This document shows, in pieces, positions 37,198 through 44,795 of a DNA stretch of 64,000 nucleotides (its first letter is position 1; each line of letters starts with the position of its first letter). This DNA is from Micromonospora sicca (GTDB lineage: Bacteria > Actinomycetota > Actinomycetes > Mycobacteriales > Micromonosporaceae). Location: contig NZ_QGKS01000493.1 in the NCBI RefSeq assembly GCF_003172935.1, forward strand, positions 1 to 64,000. Reading direction: 5' to 3'. The translations under genes and the position numbers were made by a program. Under the pieces are notes generated by a model. The model was not told where the DNA came from and did not search any database. It saw only the letters and a program-made list of their open reading frames with translations.

Positions 37198-37661
37198 CAC
37201 GCTAGTTGCGGCTCGGCGACCGGAGCTTCTCGATTCCTGACCGGTCTTGTCACCTGTTTCGCCACACACGGCGGCATCCCCGCCGCAGCGCCCGTTGCGC
37301 GGCGCCGGTAGGCGCTGGGCGGCATGCCGACCAGCTCGGTGAAGCGGGTGCTGAAGGTGCCCAGCGATGAGCAGCCGACCGCGAAGCAGACCTCGGTGAC
37401 GCTGAGGTCGCCACGACGCAGCAGCGCCGTCGCGCGCTCGATGCGACGCGTCATCAGGTACGCGTACGGCGACTCGCCGTAGGCCAGCCGGAACTGGCGG
37501 CTGAGGTGCCCCGCCGACATGTGCGCGCCGCGGGCGAGCGCCTCGACGTTCAGCGGCTGCGCGTACTCCCGGTCGATCCGGTCCCGGACACGGCGCAGCC
37601 GCGCGAGGTCGCTGAGGGTCTGCGCCGCGGCGAGTGCACGCCCCCACGAGGGGTGACACAT
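37197..37661 (-). CDS. AraC family transcriptional regulator
   Basis: A 154-residue stand-alone AraC DNA-binding protein. Two helix-turn-helix motifs occupy ~25-120 (LNVEALARGAHMSAGHLSRQ, then LSVTEVCFAVGCSSLGTFST, FTELVGMPPSAYRRR). There is no ligand-binding domain. AAGGAG precedes ATG 37661. Its stop overlaps the VOC start, and the tail (TRPVRNREAPVAEPQLA) is repeated as a relic at 38456, in front of the second VOC gene. Confidence 0.88.
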   Translation of the reverse strand: MCHPSWGRALAAAQTLSDLARLRRVRDRIDREYAQPLNVEALARGAHMSAGHLSRQFRLAYGESPYAYLMTRRIERATALLRRGDLSVTEVCFAVGCSSLGTFSTRFTELVGMPPSAYRRRATGAAAGMPPCVAKQVTRPVRNREAPVAEPQLA

Positions 37662-37723
37662 GAGAGAGAGCTCCTTCCATCGATGTCCGCGAGCACCTCG
37701 GCTACCTGCCGAGCAGGCGGCGA

Positions 37724-38016
37724 GGTGCTCGATGACGATGACCGACTTGCCGGGGTCGACGAGCCGGTCGAGCAGGCCGAGCAGCTGCTCGACGCCGGCC
37801 GGCTGGAGACCGGTGGTCGGCTCGGCGAGGATGTCAATCGCCCTTGTGGGCGGCCGGCATGCGCGCCTCGCCCTCGGCGAAGAACGCCTCGGCCTCGGCG
37901 ACCGACATCGCGAGCACCTCTGCGATGGTGCGGCCGCCGAGGGTGTGGTCGAGGACAGCGGCCTGGAAGCGCTGGCCGCCGGATTCTTCGCAGCTGGTCG
38001 CGACGCCGACCATCAT
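37724..38016 (-). pseudogene. UvrA-like ABC ATPase relic with internal deletion
   Basis: The minus strand reads FQAAVLDHTLGGRTIAEVLA then AEAEAFFAEGEARMPAAH, and after a break near 37832 ILAEPTTGLQPAGVEQLLGL then LDRLVDPGKSVIVIEH. These are the last blocks of short UvrA-like (drug-resistance excinuclease-type) ATPases: the pre-signature helices and Walker B DEPTTGLH...VIVIEH. The segment with the ABC signature (LSGGE) between them is gone, as is everything after IEH. Confidence 0.65.
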
Positions 38017-38039
38017 GGCCGAATCGATGACCGGACGGC

Positions 38040-38450
38040 TCAGCGCAGCTCCTGGATGCGGATCAGGTTGCCGGCGGGGTCGCGGAAGGCGCAGTCGCGG
38101 ATGCCGTACGGCTGCTCGGTCGGCTCCTGGACGACCTCGGCGTCGCCGGCCTGCAGCTTGTCGAAGGTGCCGTCGAGGTCGCGGGTGGCCAGCAGGATCC
38201 AGCCGTAGGTGCCCTTGGCCATCATCTCGGCGATGGTGCGGCGCTCGTCGTCGGTGACGCCGGGGTCGGCGGCCGGCGGCGCCAGGAGGATGGACGTGTC
38301 GGGCTGGTCGGCGGGGCCGACGGTGATCCAGCGCATCTTGCCCTGTCCGACGTCGTTGCGGACCTCGAAGCCGAGGGTGTCGCGGTAGAAGGCCAGGGAG
38401 GCGTCCGGGTCGGTGTGCGGGAGGGAGCTGGTGTGAATGGTGATGTCCAT
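38040..38450 (-). CDS. VOC (glyoxalase-like) superfamily protein
   Basis: A 136-residue VOC protein: ITIHTSSLPHTDPDASLAFY then GFEVRNDVG, and the closing YGIRDCAFRDPAGNLIRI with the conserved Glu-containing end (QELR). The start at 38450 places the beta strand at residue 3. Directly upstream on the same strand is a short copy of the AraC gene's 3' end, implying this gene once followed its own AraC regulator. Function unknown; the sequence resembles actinobacterial extradiol-dioxygenase-like VOC proteins. Confidence 0.82.
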   Translation of the reverse strand: MDITIHTSSLPHTDPDASLAFYRDTLGFEVRNDVGQGKMRWITVGPADQPDTSILLAPPAADPGVTDDERRTIAEMMAKGTYGWILLATRDLDGTFDKLQAGDAEVVQEPTEQPYGIRDCAFRDPAGNLIRIQELR

Positions 38451-38455
38451 GGCAG

Positions 38456-38516
38456 TCACGCTAGGTGCGGCTCGGCGGCCGGCGCTTCTCGATTCCTGAT
38501 CGGTCTGGTGAGGCAC
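38456..38516 (-). pseudogene. Relic of an AraC gene 3' end
   Basis: The frame ending at 38456 reads LTRPIRNREAPAAEPHLA, nearly the same as the AraC tail at 37197-37250. At the DNA level 38460-38509 matches 37201-37250 at roughly 90%. No helix-turn-helix portion remains. Confidence 0.6.
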
Positions 38517-38553
38517 ATCCGCCCATGCCGTGGCACGGAGCTCGGCCTGCCAC

Positions 38554-39525
38554 TCATCGCCACCAACGGCGAAGCGCGGCTGCGGCCGTCCCGACCAGCA
38601 GTGCGGCAGCGGCTCCCGCCACGCGCCGGGCTGCCTGTTGCCGGCTGTCCCAGCCGCCGTGGATTGCTTCGAACTCCAGAGCTGGCCGGTGCAGGTTCCC
38701 GGCGGTAGCCGGCGCGGGCCGGCGCATGAAGTGCTGCCGGTCGACCTGGATGGCCATCAGCCGCTCGACCAGGCCGGGAGTCAGCCGGGACTGCATCAGC
38801 AAGGCGTGGGCCGCGGTCCCGACGGCCACCTCCCGCCGGGGCCGCCGCACAAGGTTCACGATGGTCCGCGCGACCCGCTCCGGCGGGTACACCGGCGGCA
38901 TGGCCCGGACCGCCCGGCCCGTGCAGTTCGCGGCGTGCTGGAAGATCGGCGTGTCGATCGTCGCCGGCAGAACCGTGCACACGTGGATTCCGGATGCGCC
39001 TTCCACCTGCAGTTCCTGCCGCAGGCTGCCACTCAACGCCCGGACCGCGAACTTCGACATCGTGTAGGCGTGGGTGTACGGCTGCGTGACCACCCCGACA
39101 ACCGATGACACATCGACCAGCACGCCATGGCCCTGTTCCCGCATCACGGGCAGTGCCGCACGGGCCCCGTGCACATAGCCCATCACGTTCACGTCGAGAA
39201 CCCGCCGAAAGTCTTCCTCCGAAACGTCCTGAAATCGCCCGAAAGCGCTCACCGCAGCATTGTTGACCCATACATCGATCCGCCCGTACCGCTGCAGAGT
39301 TCGCTGGGCCAACTCCCGCACCGCCTGCGCGTCGCTGACGTCCGTGGGCACCGCAATCGCCCGCCCGCCACGCTCCACGCACTCCTGAACAACGTCGTCC
39401 AACGCAGCCTCTCCCCGCGCCGCCAGGGCCAGGGCGTTGCCGTGATCGGCGAAGGCGTGGGCGGTGGCCCGGCCGATGCCGCTGGACGCCCCGGTGACAA
39501 CAACGACGAGATCCCTTGTCCGCAC
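38554..39525 (-). CDS. Short-chain dehydrogenase/reductase with C-terminal hydrophobic segment
   Basis: A 323-residue SDR. VVVTGASSGIGRATAHAFAD gives the TGxxxGxG cofactor site, NNAAVSAFG the NNAG-type motif, SSVVGVVTQPYTHAYTMSK the catalytic Ser and YxxxK. The C-terminus has a hydrophobic helix (VAGAAAALLVGTAAAAL) followed by RRWWR, suggesting membrane association. GTG 39525 starts the Rossmann fold cleanly; TTG 39636, which overlaps the preceding hydrolase stop as TTGA, is an alternative that would add 37 unrelated residues. Likely co-transcribed with the hydrolase. Confidence 0.85.
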   Translation of the reverse strand: MRTRDLVVVVTGASSGIGRATAHAFADHGNALALAARGEAALDDVVQECVERGGRAIAVPTDVSDAQAVRELAQRTLQRYGRIDVWVNNAAVSAFGRFQDVSEEDFRRVLDVNVMGYVHGARAALPVMREQGHGVLVDVSSVVGVVTQPYTHAYTMSKFAVRALSGSLRQELQVEGASGIHVCTVLPATIDTPIFQHAANCTGRAVRAMPPVYPPERVARTIVNLVRRPRREVAVGTAAHALLMQSRLTPGLVERLMAIQVDRQHFMRRPAPATAGNLHRPALEFEAIHGGWDSRQQAARRVAGAAAALLVGTAAAALRRWWR

Positions 39526-39632
39526 GGGCCGCGGATACCCCACCCCCGCCAGGTCAACCCCTGTTTCCACCGCACCGGCGCAATACCAGAAGACGGCAAG
39601 GCGCCGCTCACGGTTCAGCGGGCCGATGACAA

Positions 39633-40415
39633 TCAACCGAGCCCGGTCGCGAAGCGGCGCATCGGTTCGGACCAGGCCTTAGGATCCAGCCATGGGAAGG
39701 TGTGGGCGCCGGCGACTTCGACGTACTCGCCGGTGGACGGTAGCGCAGCCAGCTGGCGGCCCCACCGGGAAGTGCTGATCATGTCGTCGCGTCCGCGGAT
39801 CACGAGCAGGGGAACCCTGAAGCGGGTCACGGGTTCCTCGATCGTGTGGTCGAGATGTGCGCGTGCCAGGTGCAGCATGCGGCGAAGCCCTGCCCGCTTC
39901 CACTCGGGGCGGTGTGACTGGGTCAGCCCGGGTGGCTCCCGGCGTCCGTCCAGTCGCCAGCGGATGAGCAGACGGAGCGGGCTCCGAGCGACGGGGTCGA
40001 CGGTGGGGCTGGCCAGGACGACACCACGCACATCGGGGTGGCCGACGGCAGCCTGCGCGGCAACCTGAGTGCCGCTGGAATGGCCGGCGAGTACCACCGG
40101 ACCGAGTCGCTGGGCGGCGAGCCAGTCCGCGACGGCATCGCCGAACTCCACCACGGTGAGCTCGTGCGGCGGTTCACCGCTGCCGGCAAAGCCGGGTAGT
40201 TCGACGAGGTGCGCACGCGTCCACTCGCCGAGCGCGCCGAGGCCCGGCATGAGGTAGTCGGCCACTCCCATGCCCTGGACGAGCACCAGCTCGGGCACAT
40301 CGGCTCGCGGCTCGCCGACCGCCCGGCTGCGCATCCGACCCAACGGAGCGTCGTGGTACGACGTCGTCACATTCGAGGGAAATGGTGGCGCATACGGCTC
40401 CGGCCTCTTCCGCAT
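39633..40415 (-). CDS. Alpha/beta hydrolase
   Basis: A 260-residue alpha/beta-hydrolase-fold protein. LVLVQGMGVADYLMPGL provides the oxyanion region, LAGHSSGTQVAAQ the nucleophile elbow (GHSSG), RGRDDMIS the acid loop and AGAHTFPWLD the catalytic His. Substrate unknown. It precedes the SDR gene on the same strand with at most a four-base junction if the SDR uses TTG 39636. Divergent from the 463-residue unknown gene. Confidence 0.85.
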   Translation of the reverse strand: MRKRPEPYAPPFPSNVTTSYHDAPLGRMRSRAVGEPRADVPELVLVQGMGVADYLMPGLGALGEWTRAHLVELPGFAGSGEPPHELTVVEFGDAVADWLAAQRLGPVVLAGHSSGTQVAAQAAVGHPDVRGVVLASPTVDPVARSPLRLLIRWRLDGRREPPGLTQSHRPEWKRAGLRRMLHLARAHLDHTIEEPVTRFRVPLLVIRGRDDMISTSRWGRQLAALPSTGEYVEVAGAHTFPWLDPKAWSEPMRRFATGLG

Positions 40416-40493
40416 ACCCGGGGTTACCCGACAGGCACGGACGGAACCGGGCGTACCGGATGATTTTCGGGGTAACCGCCCGCGGGAGGTGGG

Positions 40494-41885
40494 ATGAAAC
40501 TACCCCGCGAGGTGGCGGCATTCGACTCCGCTTCTGCCATGGTCATGGCAACTGCCCGCTACCTTCATCACCGCGACACGCCACCAATGGGCAGGCCTGC
40601 GGGGCGACTCTTGCGTCCCCTCGCGACCGCCGCGAACCGGCTTCCGGTCCGGCTCAGAGAGACGATCTACAGCCTGGCCAGCGGAGCCGAGGCGCAGCCG
40701 GCGGCACGAATGGCGACCCTCGACATCGAGCAAGTCGCCGCCTCGATCGTCCGACTCTACCCGCGGCGCCGGTACCCGGCGGTCATCCTCGGCTCGTCCA
40801 GCGGAGCGCTCGTGCATCTGTGCGCGGCCCTCGGTATCGCCTGGTTGCCCCAGACGCTTCTGCTCCCGCTGCGTCAACGGCAGGTGCCCCCGGATGATCC
40901 GATGCGCGCCCTACACGCCTTCGACGCCAGCGCCCAGGCGCTGTTGGCACGCAACCCCGACTTCGTCCTGCACCACCTGCATGATCCAAACCAGGATCGG
41001 TTGACGTCGCGGCGGATGGCCTACTTCCGGGTGAAACGCACCCGGCTCGGACCCGCGTACGAGCGATTCCTGACCAACACGCTCGATCCCGGCGGCGTGG
41101 TCCTGCTCGCCGAGTGCACCCGGCGATGGCCCACCACCCGCGTCGGCGAGCGACACGTCTTCCAGTTCGGTGCCGTCGGCGGACTGCAGCCGTCGCAGTA
41201 TCGCGAGGGCGATCCCCGAATAGCCGCATACCTACGTCGTTACGGAGTCAAGCGGACACGGTGGGAGGCGCCGACGCCGGACAGCGAAAGCCCTGAGGCG
41301 GAATGGGGATTCGAACCGGCGCTACGGGACGACGCGACCGCATTCGCGCGCCGACACGGCTATCAGGTACGGCGGCTGATCTTCGACGACCCCGAGGACC
41401 TCAGCCCGCTCATCGCCGACCTCTATCGCTGGTGGTACCGACAACGCGGCCTGCCAACCAACCGACTGCTGGTGGAGTCGTTCATCCTCGCCGACCCCTG
41501 GTGGGCTCTCCGGACCGGTTGCGTACCCTACTGGAGCACCTTCCCCGTCCAGAGTTCGGCCGACGCACTCGAGCGCTATCTCGATCAGTCGGACACCTAC
41601 GACTACTTACACCTCATGCTGTTCTGCCATGGTGTGGAATCCGTGGGACTGGCAAGCGTCGACCAGTGGCGCAGGGTGCTTCAACGTGCGCGAGTGGCGG
41701 GATCGTTCGCCGGGACAGAGCCTCGTCGCTACCCGAGCGACCTTGCGACGTTCTTCCGCTACCAGTCGGCTCTGCGGGCCATACCCGACCGGCACCCGAT
41801 CCCCGAGCCACTCGAGTTGAGGGAGTTCGAAGGATTCTTTGCGCAGCGCGGCCACCGCTATCCGGCCGTGAGGATGGAAGGCTGA
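40494..41885 (+). CDS. Conserved-looking cytoplasmic protein of unknown function
   Basis: A 463-residue protein with no signal peptide or membrane segment. ATG 40494 follows GGGAGGTGGG. Recognisable stretches are YPAVILGSSSGALVHLCAAL, LDPGGVVLLAECTRRWP, YQVRRLIFDDPEDLSPLIAD and WWYRQRGLPTNRLLVESFIL; the GSSSG turn after a hydrophobic strand hints at an alpha/beta fold, and FDDPEDLSPL plus a Trp/Tyr-rich segment recall ligand-binding pockets, but I cannot assign a family. Coding quality is uniform. It stands alone, divergent from the hydrolase-SDR pair. Confidence 0.75.
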   Translation: MKLPREVAAFDSASAMVMATARYLHHRDTPPMGRPAGRLLRPLATAANRLPVRLRETIYSLASGAEAQPAARMATLDIEQVAASIVRLYPRRRYPAVILGSSSGALVHLCAALGIAWLPQTLLLPLRQRQVPPDDPMRALHAFDASAQALLARNPDFVLHHLHDPNQDRLTSRRMAYFRVKRTRLGPAYERFLTNTLDPGGVVLLAECTRRWPTTRVGERHVFQFGAVGGLQPSQYREGDPRIAAYLRRYGVKRTRWEAPTPDSESPEAEWGFEPALRDDATAFARRHGYQVRRLIFDDPEDLSPLIADLYRWWYRQRGLPTNRLLVESFILADPWWALRTGCVPYWSTFPVQSSADALERYLDQSDTYDYLHLMLFCHGVESVGLASVDQWRRVLQRARVAGSFAGTEPRRYPSDLATFFRYQSALRAIPDRHPIPEPLELREFEGFFAQRGHRYPAVRMEG

Positions 41886-41945
41886 AGTCCCAGCTTCCAT
41901 CATCGGCTCAGTTCCCGCCGGTGAACGGCCCCTCTGAGGGCCGTA

Positions 41946-42149
41946 TCACTCTTCATCCTGTTTATCCATCCCGCCGGTAGCCTCGTAGTGCCAGCCGTCA
42001 TCGGCGCGGCGAGCCCTGCGGTACTCCACGTACCAAGTGCCGTCGGGGGTCTCATGGGTGAATTCCACGAGTTCGTCAGGACTGCCGGCTATTGGCCGGT
42101 CCACCCCATCGAGTGGCCCGCCGTGCAGGTGCGCAACTGAAGCGGTCAT
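41946..42149 (-). CDS. Small protein of unknown function
   Basis: A 67-residue acidic protein, VAHLHGGPLDGVDRPIAGSP then FTHETPDGTWYVEYRRARR. Proteins opening with a short strand and GGPxDG are common small actinobacterial ORFs of unknown role, some phage-linked. Start at 42149; ribosome site weak. Confidence 0.6.
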   Translation of the reverse strand: MTASVAHLHGGPLDGVDRPIAGSPDELVEFTHETPDGTWYVEYRRARRADDGWHYEATGGMDKQDEE

Positions 42150-42367
42150 GTCCGCCGGCTACCCACGCAATTGGGGACCATGCGGCCGAAGAGCGGGGCA
42201 GCGGATTGTCCTCGCGGACCCGCCGCTTGCGCCTCTGGCCGGTCGCGTTCGCCGACCTGCGCTCCTTGAACGGTGAGCCTGGCAAGGTACAGCGCTTCGC
42301 GGGCGGCCTTTGGTGATCCTGCTCACTCCAGCTAGATCGGGTATCGGCCGACCGGCAGCCTGGCCGG

Positions 42368-43450
42368 GTGACAACCACGGTGATGCCTGAGAGCCCTGGC
42401 GTCGCTGTCGCGCCCATCAGGCGCGACCCGTACATCGACAACGTCAAAGGGCTGTTGATCGTCCTGGTCGCGCTCGGCCACATGGTGGGTCAGACGCTCG
42501 GCTCCTCGCCAGGTGGCAGGACGATCTACACGTTCATCTACCTGTGCCACATGCCGGCCTTCGTCATGCTTTCGGGGATGCTCTCGGCAACCGAGCTCAC
42601 CGGCCGTCGTGCGGCGTCGCTGATCCGGGATCTGCTCGCGCCGTACGTGGTGTTTCAGCTGCTTTACATGAGCTTCTACACGGTGATGGACAGGCCGATG
42701 CCCTGGACGGTCAACGAGTTCCTCTCCCCGATTTATCACCTGTGGTTCCTGCCCGCTCTGTTCATCTGGCGGATGCTCGCTCCGCTCTTCGCCCAACTTC
42801 GCGGAGCGGTCGTCATCGCGATCGTGGTGTCCCTCTCCGCCGGAGCCGCCACGGTGCTCGGCCACGCCCTGTCGTTGGACCGGGTGGCAGGAATGCTGCC
42901 CTTCTTCGTCCTCGGCGTCTGGCTCGGTCGCGGCAGGCTCGCGTACCGCCCATCTCCGCTTGTGCGGTTAACCGCGATCGCCGTGCTCATCGCTGCCGCG
43001 CCGATGGCCTATCTGGTCGCCTCGCGCCTGTCGAACCTCTGGGTGTACTGGAACCGCGCTTACCAGCGGCTCGGGGTGGAGATGACCGAGGGCGTCCTGA
43101 TCCGGCTTGGACTGATGGCCGTCGGGTTGGCGATGACATGGGCGATCATGATGCTCGCTCCGCGTCGCCAGACGTTCCTCACGGGTTGGGGAGCCAACTC
43201 CATGTACCCGTATCTGCTGCACGGGTTCGTCGTCCTGGCCTTCGCCTGGTCACCCCTCGACGACCAGGTCGACAACATCCCAGCATTGCTGGTGCTCATC
43301 GCCGCGGTCGTTGCGCTGGTCTGGATCACCGCCAGCCGGCCCGTGGTGTGGGCGTTGCGTCCGCTGGTCAGCCCTCCGGTCGGCTGGCTGCTCAGGGACG
43401 TCGTCCCAGCGAAGAAACATCAGCCCACGGCGGTGACCAGCCAGAGCTGA
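42368..43450 (+). CDS. Acyltransferase family 3 integral membrane protein
   Basis: A 360-residue membrane protein of the Acyl_transf_3 family (PF01757). The N-terminal RDPYIDNVKGLLIVLVALGH contains the expected catalytic-type His near residue 38, and about ten hydrophobic helices follow (for example FIYLCHMPAFVMLSGML, YHLWFLPALFIWRML, MLPFFVLGVWLGRG). Such enzymes O-acylate extracytoplasmic glycans or lipids using cytoplasmic acyl donors. GTG 42368 is the first start; ATG 42383 is an alternative. No glycan-assembly genes are adjacent. Confidence 0.85.
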   Translation: MTTTVMPESPGVAVAPIRRDPYIDNVKGLLIVLVALGHMVGQTLGSSPGGRTIYTFIYLCHMPAFVMLSGMLSATELTGRRAASLIRDLLAPYVVFQLLYMSFYTVMDRPMPWTVNEFLSPIYHLWFLPALFIWRMLAPLFAQLRGAVVIAIVVSLSAGAATVLGHALSLDRVAGMLPFFVLGVWLGRGRLAYRPSPLVRLTAIAVLIAAAPMAYLVASRLSNLWVYWNRAYQRLGVEMTEGVLIRLGLMAVGLAMTWAIMMLAPRRQTFLTGWGANSMYPYLLHGFVVLAFAWSPLDDQVDNIPALLVLIAAVVALVWITASRPVVWALRPLVSPPVGWLLRDVVPAKKHQPTAVTSQS

Positions 43451-43550
43451 GCTTAGCCTCGCAGGCCGCGAGGCTCGGCCGGTCGAGCGAGGGCTGTGGC
43501 GGTGCCGTGGGTTGCTGTACTTTCGCGCCGTACAGCGAGACGAGGATGGC

Positions 43551-43766
43551 ATGAGGCCGATGAGGCTACGGAAGACACCGCTTTCCATCGGGGAAAAAGC
43601 GGTTCTGGTCCTGACCGCTTCTGCGGCGGCGCTTGTCGGCGGTCTCACCCGGTGGGTGCTGGACCTGGACGACCGGCTCGGCTACTGGCTCACCAGCCTG
43701 TTCTACGTCGTGCTTGTGGGCTTGGCTGTAATCGCCGTTGGCATCATGTTGCTGCGCGAAAGGTGA
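43551..43766 (+). CDS. Small two-helix membrane protein
   Basis: A 71-residue protein: basic N-terminus, then hydrophobic helices at ~18-36 (AVLVLTASAAALVGGLTRW) and ~46-66 (LTSLFYVVLVGLAVIAVGIML) ending RER. Function unknown. It follows the acyltransferase gene by 100 bases. Confidence 0.55.
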   Translation: MRPMRLRKTPLSIGEKAVLVLTASAAALVGGLTRWVLDLDDRLGYWLTSLFYVVLVGLAVIAVGIMLLRER

Positions 43767-44014
43767 CCGGAGCCGGAAGGGTCTCCGCCCCGACCCCTCG
43801 CTTGTAAGTCCTGAGCGCCGCGTCCGTTGGCGTCCGTCCCTGATCGTGACCTCGGACGGTCTTCCACCGCGGGCTTGGCCTGGTCGTCATCGTCCGGGCC
43901 GGTTGCTGTCGCTGCTGCTGTCAGAGTCGGCCGTGAGCAATCCCGCACTGCTCGGACGGCTTTCCGTCACGATCACTAAGACACCCCGGAGCTTCGCGGC
44001 CAGCAGTCCGCTCG

Positions 44015-44737
44015 TCATCCGGGCGGAGCCGGGCGGCGGTCGAGGTAGGCGTCCAATGCGGCGGCGCCGGCGAGCATGGCGCGGCTCCTGGCCGAGAGGC
44101 GGGCGCGCCAGTCGGCCAGCATCGACTCCAGCGGTGCGACGCCTCCGGCGGTGCGGACCTGGGCGATCAGCGGGGCGATCTGCTCCAGCAGGTAGCCACC
44201 CCGTCTGAGCTGGTGGGCCAGCAGGGCGTCGCGGACGTCCGCCTCGCTGTAGACCCGGTAGCCCGTCCGCGGGTCGCGGCGCGGCTGGACCAGGCCGGCG
44301 CGTTCCCATTTGCGCAGGGTGGCCGGTCGGATGCCGAGCCGCCGCGACAGCGGGCCGACGAACGTGTCACCGCGCTCCCGCGGTACAGGATCGAGGTCGC
44401 GAAGCGCGGCTTCGACGGCCTGGAGGGTGCGGCGGTCGTCGAGCAGCTGGGCGTGGCTCTCGTCGATGAGCCGGAGCGCGTCCTCGGTCGCGTCCCGGTT
44501 GACCGCCTGCATGATCGAGGTGGCCGTCTGGTGGCCGTGTCCTGACACGAGCGCGAGAAACGCACGGAGGGCCTGCGCGTGCAGCGGCGTGTAGGTGCGG
44601 TATCCGTGCAGGGTGCGTTCGGCGCCCGGCAGGATTCCGGCCGCCTCGTAGTTCCTGATCGCCTGGGTGGACAGGCCGTGCCCGCGCGCCAGGTCGACCG
44701 GCCTGAGCCGTCCACCGTCTTGAAGGTTTCGCCCCAC
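44015..44737 (-). CDS. TioE-type MerR family transcriptional regulator
   Basis: A 240-residue regulator with two MerR-like winged helices. The first (residues ~10-75: LRPVDLARGHGLSTQAIRNY, EAAGILPGAERTLHGYRTYT) and the second (~125-195: PLSRRLGIRPATLRKWERAG, DPRTGYRVYSEADVRDALL) are separated by a helical region, the arrangement of the TioE family. GTG 44737 places the first helix properly. It is divergent from the erythromycin-esterase-like gene across a 58-base gap with direct TTCAAC repeats, so it probably controls that gene. Confidence 0.88.
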   Translation of the reverse strand: MGRNLQDGGRLRPVDLARGHGLSTQAIRNYEAAGILPGAERTLHGYRTYTPLHAQALRAFLALVSGHGHQTATSIMQAVNRDATEDALRLIDESHAQLLDDRRTLQAVEAALRDLDPVPRERGDTFVGPLSRRLGIRPATLRKWERAGLVQPRRDPRTGYRVYSEADVRDALLAHQLRRGGYLLEQIAPLIAQVRTAGGVAPLESMLADWRARLSARSRAMLAGAAALDAYLDRRPAPPG

Positions 44738-44762
44738 TGTCCTGTCACTATCGCGGAGAAGT

Positions 44763-44780
44763 TTCAACCGAAGGTTCAAC
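44763..44780. promoter_or_regulatory. Direct TTCAAC repeats in the TioE/esterase divergent promoter
   Basis: TTCAAC at 44763-44768 and 44775-44780 (12-base period) lie in the 58-base gap between the two start codons. On the minus strand they read GTTGAA and one could serve as a −35-like element. Candidate binding site for the TioE-type regulator. Confidence 0.4.
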
Positions 44781-44795
44781 GATACCGTTGAGGGC

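Noticed and set aside
39526-39636. SDR start at TTG 39636 with 37 extra residues
   Set aside because: The extra residues have no SDR similarity and the Rossmann fold begins right after GTG 39525; kept only as an alternative because of the TTGA overlap.
41290-41330. Minus-strand GGTTCGAATCC, similar to a tRNA T-arm
   Set aside because: It lies inside a well-supported gene (codons for WGFEPALRDD), the flanking stem does not pair, and no acceptor or anticodon arm can be built.
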